DNA from: Styela clava
Taxonomy: Eukaryota; Chordata; Ascidiacea; Stolidobranchia; Styelidae
Reading direction: 5' to 3'
DNA: 64,000 bases
NCBI RefSeq assembly: GCF_964204865.1
Contig: NC_135258.1
Span: forward strand, 6,687,001 to 6,751,000
In this document: positions 58,300 to 64,000 of the stretch, one piece after another
Layout: each line of letters opens with the position of its first letter
Position numbering within the stretch: position 1 is the stretch's first letter
Translations under genes and position numbers: made by a program
Notes under the pieces: generated by a model
Told to the model about the DNA's origin: nothing
The model's input: the letters and a program-made list of their open reading frames with translations, nothing else
Database searches by the model: none

Positions 58300-58878
58300 A
58301 CTCTGTAACGCGGAAAAAACATAAAGACTTATTCATATTGAGAATCTCTGATACCACCGATATTTGTTACGCGTATTATCTTGTTAATTGAGGTAAGAGG
58401 TATGTGAATAAATTGTAAATAAGCCAAATTTGACCACTATAATATGTCACTTGATTTCACCCATTAAACACTAACTTTTGTTTCTACTTTAAATGATCGA
58501 AAACTGGGATTCAACACACATCGAACTTGTTCACACCCATGGATCAATAGGTATAAAGTGTACCTGAAGCCATCGCGTGGCTCGTTGGACTAGGGGGAAG
58601 TAAATCAAAGCCGCATCACGAAACGGAATAATGAATTGTGCCAGTTAGAATCCGCAGCTGGATTCAAACCGCTCTTTAATGAGGCGATATAATCATTATG
58701 ATATAACTTCTTCGACAAGTAATTATTGGCATGTCGTTTGTAAGTCGTGATATTTGGTATTCCGAAAAAGTTGGTTTCAACGCGACCTCACACATTACAG
58801 TTGTATAATGCTTCCTAAAAACAGGAAATGCCTTTCATGACATTAACAAGCAGTAGATGCGTATAAATCCAGAAAGTT

Positions 58879-58950
58879 GAGCTCGTCCGGGATTTGAACC
58901 CGGGACCTCTCGCACCCTAAGCGAGAATCATACCCCTAGACCAACGAGCC
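58879..58950 (-). tRNA. tRNA-Pro(AGG)
   Basis: G1:T72 subtype. Confidence 0.93.
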
Positions 58951-59225
58951 GAGCGGAAGGATTAGTTACACATAGGACGTTATTGTCGTATAACTTATCG
59001 ATGATATTACCCTGTAACCACTGTCTTCTATGCGTTATCAACTCATCCGTCAGTTAAAGTCGATAAAGACGCAGTATATGACTTTTCTACCCTTATCAAC
59101 TTATCTGTCATTTAAATTCGATAACACGTACATACAAACGGTTGGCTATTGACAGATATTTCTAATAGTACCTGTTTCATAGAACCTATAAAAATTTAAC
59201 GCTACCTGTTGGAGCTGTAAATGCA

Positions 59226-59308
59226 ACCGGGTTGGCCGAGTGGTTAAGGCGTTCGACTTAAGTTCCAATGGGCGAGTGTCCGCGTGTGTTCGAACCCCAC
59301 ACCCGGTA
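59226..59308 (+). tRNA. tRNA-Leu(TAA), degenerate
   Basis: Anticodon-stem mismatch (TTCGA) and T-stem GTGTG mismatch. TTTT follows. Confidence 0.77.
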
Positions 59309-59766
59309 GTTTTGCGACAAAGAACGTCTACATTTTGGTTTCTTTTAGAATGCTCTGGTTGAAATATTGCGGTTCCTTGTCAACAGTGGTAATAACCTGT
59401 GAAGAAACATGCAGATTACGTATCAATGTCTTGAAATTGATGTAAAGTTCTGAACAACAATTATGGAACACAAATATGCCTTTTCTATTTGTTATCAACC
59501 CATCCGTCAGTTAAAGTCGATAAAGACGCAGTGCAAATAACAACTTTAAAGCAGGCGTCGAGATGAACAGCGTAGGAAAATTTTCAACGGGGAATAATTG
59601 CCCTGTTTTTCTGTCATTTGTGATAATTGGTATCCTGTTAATTATCGCTTCGGCGTGACTTGGCATATATAAGTCAGGTGCTTCTAGATTACTTTTGAAG
59701 CTGCAATCATGAACGAATTCCAGTAATTAAATAAATTGATATTTATGCCAATAAATGAAACAGAAC

Positions 59767-59838
59767 GGGCTCGTCCGGGATTTGAACCCGGGAACTCTCC
59801 CACCCGAAGCGAGAATCATAACCCTAGACCAACGAGCC
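59767..59838 (-). pseudogene. tRNA-Pro(CGG), degenerate
   Basis: T loop intact, but the anticodon stem is mismatched (CTCCCACCC on the + strand), with GGGAACTC and CATAACCCT changes shared with 45842. Confidence 0.78.
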
Positions 59839-60450
59839 ACTCTGTAACGCAGAAGAAACATAAAGACTTATCCTTATTAAGAATCTCTGATACCACCTAA
59901 TTATATTTTCTTCGCAAAATAATTAGAGCTCGATATTTGTTACGTGTGTTATCTTGTTAATTGAGGTAAAAGGTATGTGAATAAATAGTAAATAAGCCAA
60001 ATTTGAGCACTATAATATGTCACTTAATTTCACCCATTAAACAATTACTTTTGTTTCTACTTTAAATGGTCGAAAACTGGGATTCAACACACATTGAACT
60101 TGTTCACACCCATGGATCAATAGGTATAAAGTGTACCTGAAGCCATCGCGTGGCTAGTTGAACTAGGGGAAAGTAAATCAAAGCCGCATCACGAAACAGA
60201 ATAATGAATTGTGCCAGTTGGAATCCGCAGCTGGATTCAAACCGCTCTTTCATAAGGCGATATAATCATTATGATATAACTTCTTCGCCTAGTAATTATT
60301 GGCATGTCGTTTGTAAGTTGTGATATTTGGTATTCCGAGAAATTTGGTATCAACGCGACCTCACACATTACAGTTGTATAATGCTTCCTAAAACAAGAAA
60401 TGCCTTTCATGACATTAACAAGCAGTAGATGCGTATAAATCCAGAAAGTT

Positions 60451-60522
60451 GGGCTCGTCCGGGATTTGAACCCGGGACCTCTCGCACCCTAAGCGAGAAT
60501 CATACCCCTAGACCAACGAGCC
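60451..60522 (-). tRNA. tRNA-Pro(AGG)
   Basis: Clean gene body. Confidence 0.96.
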
Positions 60523-60797
60523 GAGCGGAAGGGTTAGTTACACATAGGCCGTTATTGTCGTATAACTTATCTATGATATTACCCTGTAACCACTGTCTTC
60601 TATGCGTTATCAACTCATCCGTCAGTTAAAGTCGATAAAGACGCAGTATATGCTTTTTCTACCCTTATCAACTTATCTGTCATTTAAATTCGATAACACG
60701 TACATACAAACGGTTGGCTATTGACAGATATTTCTATTAGTACCTGTTTAATAGAACCTATAAAAACTTATCGCTACCTGTTGGAGCTGTAAATGCA

Positions 60798-60880
60798 ACC
60801 GGGTTGGCCGAGTGGTTAAGGCGTTGGACTTAAGTTCCAATGGGCGAGTGTCCGCGTGGGTTCGAACCCCACAACCGGTA
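60798..60880 (+). tRNA. tRNA-Leu(TAA)
   Basis: G6/A67 mismatch as 40581 and 49906. Confidence 0.88.
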
Positions 60881-61338
60881 GTTTTGCGACAAAGAACGTC
60901 TACATTTTGGTTTCTTTGAGAATGCTCTGGTTGAAATATTGCGGTTCCTTGTCAACAGTGGTAATAACCTGTGAAGAAACATGCAGATTACGTATCAATG
61001 TCTTGAAATTGATGTAAAATTCTGAACAACAATTATTGAACACAAATATGCCTTTTCTATTTGTTATCAACCCATCCGTCAGTTAAAGTCGATAAAGACG
61101 CAGTGCAAATCACAACTTCAAAGCAGGCGTCGAGATGAACAGCGTAGGAAAATTTTCAACGGGGGATAATTGCCCTGTTTTTCTGTCATTTGTGATAATT
61201 GGTATCCTGTTAATTATCGCTTCGGCGTGACTTGGCATATATAAGTCAGGTGCTTCTAAATTACTTTTGAAGCTGCAATCATGAACGAATTCCAGTAATT
61301 AAATAAATTGCGATTTATGCCAATAAATGAGACAGAAC

Positions 61339-61410
61339 GGGCTCGTCCGGGATTTGAACCCGGGACCTCTCGCACCCAAAGCGAGAATCATACCCCTAGA
61401 CCAACGAGCC
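61339..61410 (-). tRNA. tRNA-Pro(TGG)
   Basis: Clean gene body. Confidence 0.96.
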
Positions 61411-62024
61411 ACTCTGTAACGCAGAAGAAACATAAAGACTTATTCCTATTGAGAATCCCTGATACCACCTAATTATATTTTCTTCGCAAAATAATTAGAG
61501 CTCGATATTTATTACGTGTGTTATCTTGTAAATTGAGGTAAGAAGTATGTGAATGAATTGTAAATAAGCCACATTTGAGCACTATAATATGTCACTTAAT
61601 TTCACCCATTAAACAATAACTTTTGTTTCTACTTTAAATGGTCGAAAACTGGGATTCAACACACATTGAACTTGTTCACACCCATGGATCAATAGGTATA
61701 AAGTGTACCTGAAGCCATCGCGTGGCTCGTTGGACTAGGGGAAAGTAAATCAAAGCCGCATCACGAAACGGAATAATGAATTGTGCCAGTTGGAATCCGC
61801 AGCTGGATTCAACCGGCTCTTTCATGAGGCGATATAATCATTATGATATAACTTCTTCGACAAGTAATTATTGGCATGTCGTTTCTAAGTTGTGATATTT
61901 GGTATTCCGAGAAATTTGGTTTCAACGCGACCTCACACATTACAGTTGTATAATGCTTCCTAAAAACAAGAAATGCATTTCATGACATTAACAAGCAGTA
62001 GATGTGTATAAGATACAGAAAGTT

Positions 62025-62096
62025 GGGCTCGTCCGGGATTTGAACCCGGGACCTCTCGCACCCTAAGCGAGAATCATACCCCTAGACCAACGAACC
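62025..62096 (-). tRNA. tRNA-Pro(AGG)
   Basis: T3:G70 subtype. Confidence 0.93.
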
Positions 62097-62371
62097 GAGC
62101 GGAAGGATTAGTTTTACATAGGCCGTTAATGTCGTATAACTTATCTATGATATTACCCTGTAACCACTGTCTTCTATGCGTTATCAACTCATCCGTCAGT
62201 TAAAGTCGATAAAGACGCAGTATATGCCTTTTCTACCCTTATCAACTTATCTGTCATTTAAATTCGATAACACGTACATACAAACGGTTGGCTATTGACA
62301 GATATTTCTAATAGTACCTGTTTCATAGAACCTATAAAAATTTAACGCTACCTGTTGGAGCTGTAAATGCA

Positions 62372-62454
62372 ACCGGGTTGGTCGAGTGGTTAAGGCGTTG
62401 GACTTAAGTTCCCATGGGCGAGTGTCCTCGTGGGTTCGAACCCCACACCCGGTA
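62372..62454 (+). tRNA. tRNA-Leu(TAA)
   Basis: Same subtype as 42154 and 51480. Confidence 0.85.
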
Positions 62455-62912
62455 GTTTTGCGACAAAGAACGTCTACCTTTTGGTTTCTTTGAGAAGGCT
62501 CTGGTTGAAATATTGCGGTTCCTTGTCAACAGTGGTAATAACCTGTGAAGAAACATGCAGATTACGTATCAATGTCTTGAAATTGATGTAAAGTTCTGAA
62601 CAACAATTATTGAACACAAATATGCCTTTTCTATTTGTTATCAACCCATCCGTCAGTTAAAGTCGATAAAGACGCAGTGCAAATCACAACTTCAAAGCAG
62701 GCGTCGAGATGAACAGCGTAGGAAAATTTTCAACGGGGGATAATTGCCCTGTTTTTCTGTCATTTGTGATAATTGGTATCCTGTTAATTATCGCTTCGGC
62801 GTGACTTGGCATATATAAGTCAGGTGCTTCTAGATTACTTCTGAAGCTGCAATCATGAACGAATTCCAGTAATTAAATAAATTGCGATTTATGCCAATAA
62901 ATGAGACAGAAC

Positions 62913-62984
62913 GGGCTCGTCCGGGATTTGAACCCGGGACCTCTCGCACACAAAGCGAGAATCATACCCCTAGACCAACGAGCC
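62913..62984 (-). tRNA. Pro-bodied tRNA with anticodon TGT
   Basis: Loop TTTGTGT: one change at position 36 (+ strand 62950) turns TGG into TGT, the threonine anticodon for ACA. Every stem, both promoter boxes and discriminator C remain those of the clean Pro(TGG) gene. Confidence 0.88.
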
Positions 62985-63598
62985 ACTCTGTAACGCAGAA
63001 GAAACATAAAGACTTATTCCTATTGAGAACCCCTGATACCACCTAATTATATTTTCTTCGCAAAATAATTAGAGCTCGATATTTGTTACGTGTGTTATCT
63101 GGTAAATTGAGGTAAAAGGTATGTGAATGAATTGTAAATAAGCCACATTTGAGCACTATAATATGTCACTTAATTTCACCCATTAAACAATAACTTTTGT
63201 TTCTACTTTAAATGGTCGAAAACTGGGATTCAACACACATTGAACTTGTTCACACCCATGGATAAATAGGTATAAAGTGTACCTGAAGCCATCGCGTGGC
63301 TCGTTGGACTAGGGGAAAGTAAATCAAAGCCGCATCACGAAACGGAATAATGAATTGTGCCAGTTGGAATCCGCAGCTGGATTCAACAGGCTCTTTCATG
63401 AGGCGATATAATCATTATGATATAACTTCTTCGACAAGTAATTATTGGCATGTCGTTTCTAAGTTGTGATATTTGGTATTCCGAGAAATTTGGTTTCAAC
63501 GCGACCTCACACATTACAGTTGTATAATGCTTCCTAAAAACAAGAAATGCATTTCATGACATTAACAAGCAGTAGATGCGTATAAGATACAGAAAGTT

Positions 63599-63671
63599 GG
63601 GCTCGTCCGGGATTTGAACCCGGGAACCTCTCGCACCCTAAGCGAGAATCGTACCCCTAGACCAACGAACC
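63599..63671 (-). tRNA. tRNA-Pro(AGG) with 1-nt insertion
   Basis: One extra A next to the T stem (GGGAACCTC), a D-loop change (AATCGTACCCC) and the T3:G70 wobble; 73 nt. Confidence 0.8.
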
Positions 63672-63941
63672 GAGCGGAAGGATTAGTTTTACATAGGCCG
63701 TTAATGTCGTATAACTTATCTATGATATTACCCTGTAACCACTGTCTTCTATGCGTTATCAACTCATCCGTCAGTTAAAGTCGATAAAGACGCAGTTTAT
63801 GCCTTTTCTACCCTTATCAACTTATCTGTCATTTAAATTCGATAACACGTACATACAAACGGTTGGCTATTGACAGATATTTCTAATAGTACCTGTTTCA
63901 TAGAACCTATAAAAACGCTACCTGTTGGAGCTGTAAATGCA

Positions 63942-64000
63942 ACCGGGTTGGTCGAGTGGTTAAGGCGTTGGACTTAAGTTCCCATGGGCGAGTGTCCGCG
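63942..64000 (+). tRNA. tRNA-Leu(TAA), cut by window end
   Basis: First 59 nt, up to the variable arm, of the 43728 subtype. The upstream TATAAAAA is 34 rather than 39 nt away owing to a 5-nt loss. Confidence 0.88.

Larger units (their letters stand above)
33279..64000. repeat. tRNA tandem array, block 4 (uninterrupted)
   Basis: About twenty units with Leu-to-Leu spacing of mostly 1573-1574 bp (range about 1515-1574). The exception is the 378-bp step at 38652/39030, where two Leu genes are adjacent. Relative to Leu at 0, Pro(TGG/CGG) starts near +541, the + strand Pro fragment near +926, Pro(AGG) near +1227 and the next Leu near +1574. Within each unit a 41-bp direct repeat occurs twice, for example 35313-35353 and 35770-35810. 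No mobile element interrupts this block. Confidence 0.92.
60700..64000. repeat. Higher-order repeat copy C (partial, runs off window)
   Basis: From about 60.7 kb the subtypes repeat those at 49.8 kb at an offset of 10892 bp: Leu 60798, Pro 61339, Pro 62025, Leu 62372, Pro 62913 and Pro 63599. The offset equals one block plus about one unit, so one to two units of another subtype (57.7-60.7 kb) lie between copies B and C. Confidence 0.75.

Noticed and set aside
1-64000. CRISPR array
   Set aside because: The direct repeats are whole tRNA cassettes of 1.5 kb in a eukaryotic context, with no short repeat-spacer pattern.
1-64000. Entamoeba-type tRNA array
   Set aside because: Entamoeba arrays have short-tandem-repeat spacers and different tRNA sets, and no gypsy-type element is expected there.

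Overview
The window is a eukaryotic, probably metazoan, tandem array of transfer-RNA genes. One proline/leucine tRNA cassette of about 1.57 kb is repeated from end to end. Three near-identical copies of one Ty3/gypsy-type LTR retrotransposon interrupt the array. There is no host protein-coding gene. The eukaryotic call rests on three things: Pol III-type tRNA genes with internal A and B boxes and no encoded CCA, the LTR retrotransposon, and the lack of operons or ribosome-binding sites. The species cannot be named from the sequence.

A typical unit (for example 35504-37077) reads left to right: tRNA-Leu(TAA) on the + strand; about 460 bp of spacer; tRNA-Pro(TGG or CGG) on the - strand; about 310 bp of spacer; an 18-nt 5' piece of tRNA-Pro on the + strand with its A box kept; tRNA-Pro(AGG) on the - strand; about 275 bp of spacer; next Leu. 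I count 30 Leu loci (the last cut by the window edge) and 63 full-length Pro-type loci: 34 with AGG, 19 with TGG, 9 with CGG and 1 whose anticodon has become TGT. Together these would read all proline codons (AGG presumably as inosine-GG) plus Leu UUA. Many loci carry stem mismatches or promoter-box hits, so the array mixes clean genes with decaying ones.

Layout: 1-2794 array; 2795-8035 retroelement copy 1; 8036-12192 array; 12193-17446 copy 2; 17447-28024 array; 28025-33278 copy 3; 33279-64000 uninterrupted array. The array has higher-order structure. About 9.43 kb separates the matching blocks to the right of elements 1 and 2, about 3.85 kb separates matching blocks at 20.6-24.4 and 24.4-28.0 kb, and a six-unit block of about 9.33 kb is present at 39.0-48.35 and 48.36-57.69 kb, with a partial third copy from about 60.7 kb.

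The retroelement lies on the - strand. It has 238-bp LTRs, a Gag with a SAM-like N-terminus and zinc knuckles, a DSGA protease, and a Pol with reverse transcriptase, RNase H and integrase. All three copies sit at the same point of the repeat unit, so one insertion was evidently amplified with the array. That point is 8-13 bp upstream of a tRNA-like A box, which resembles the position yeast Ty3 uses at Pol III start sites. Each copy has different defects: copy 2 has the full-length pol frame, copy 3 has the fused gag-pro frame, and copy 1 is the most damaged.
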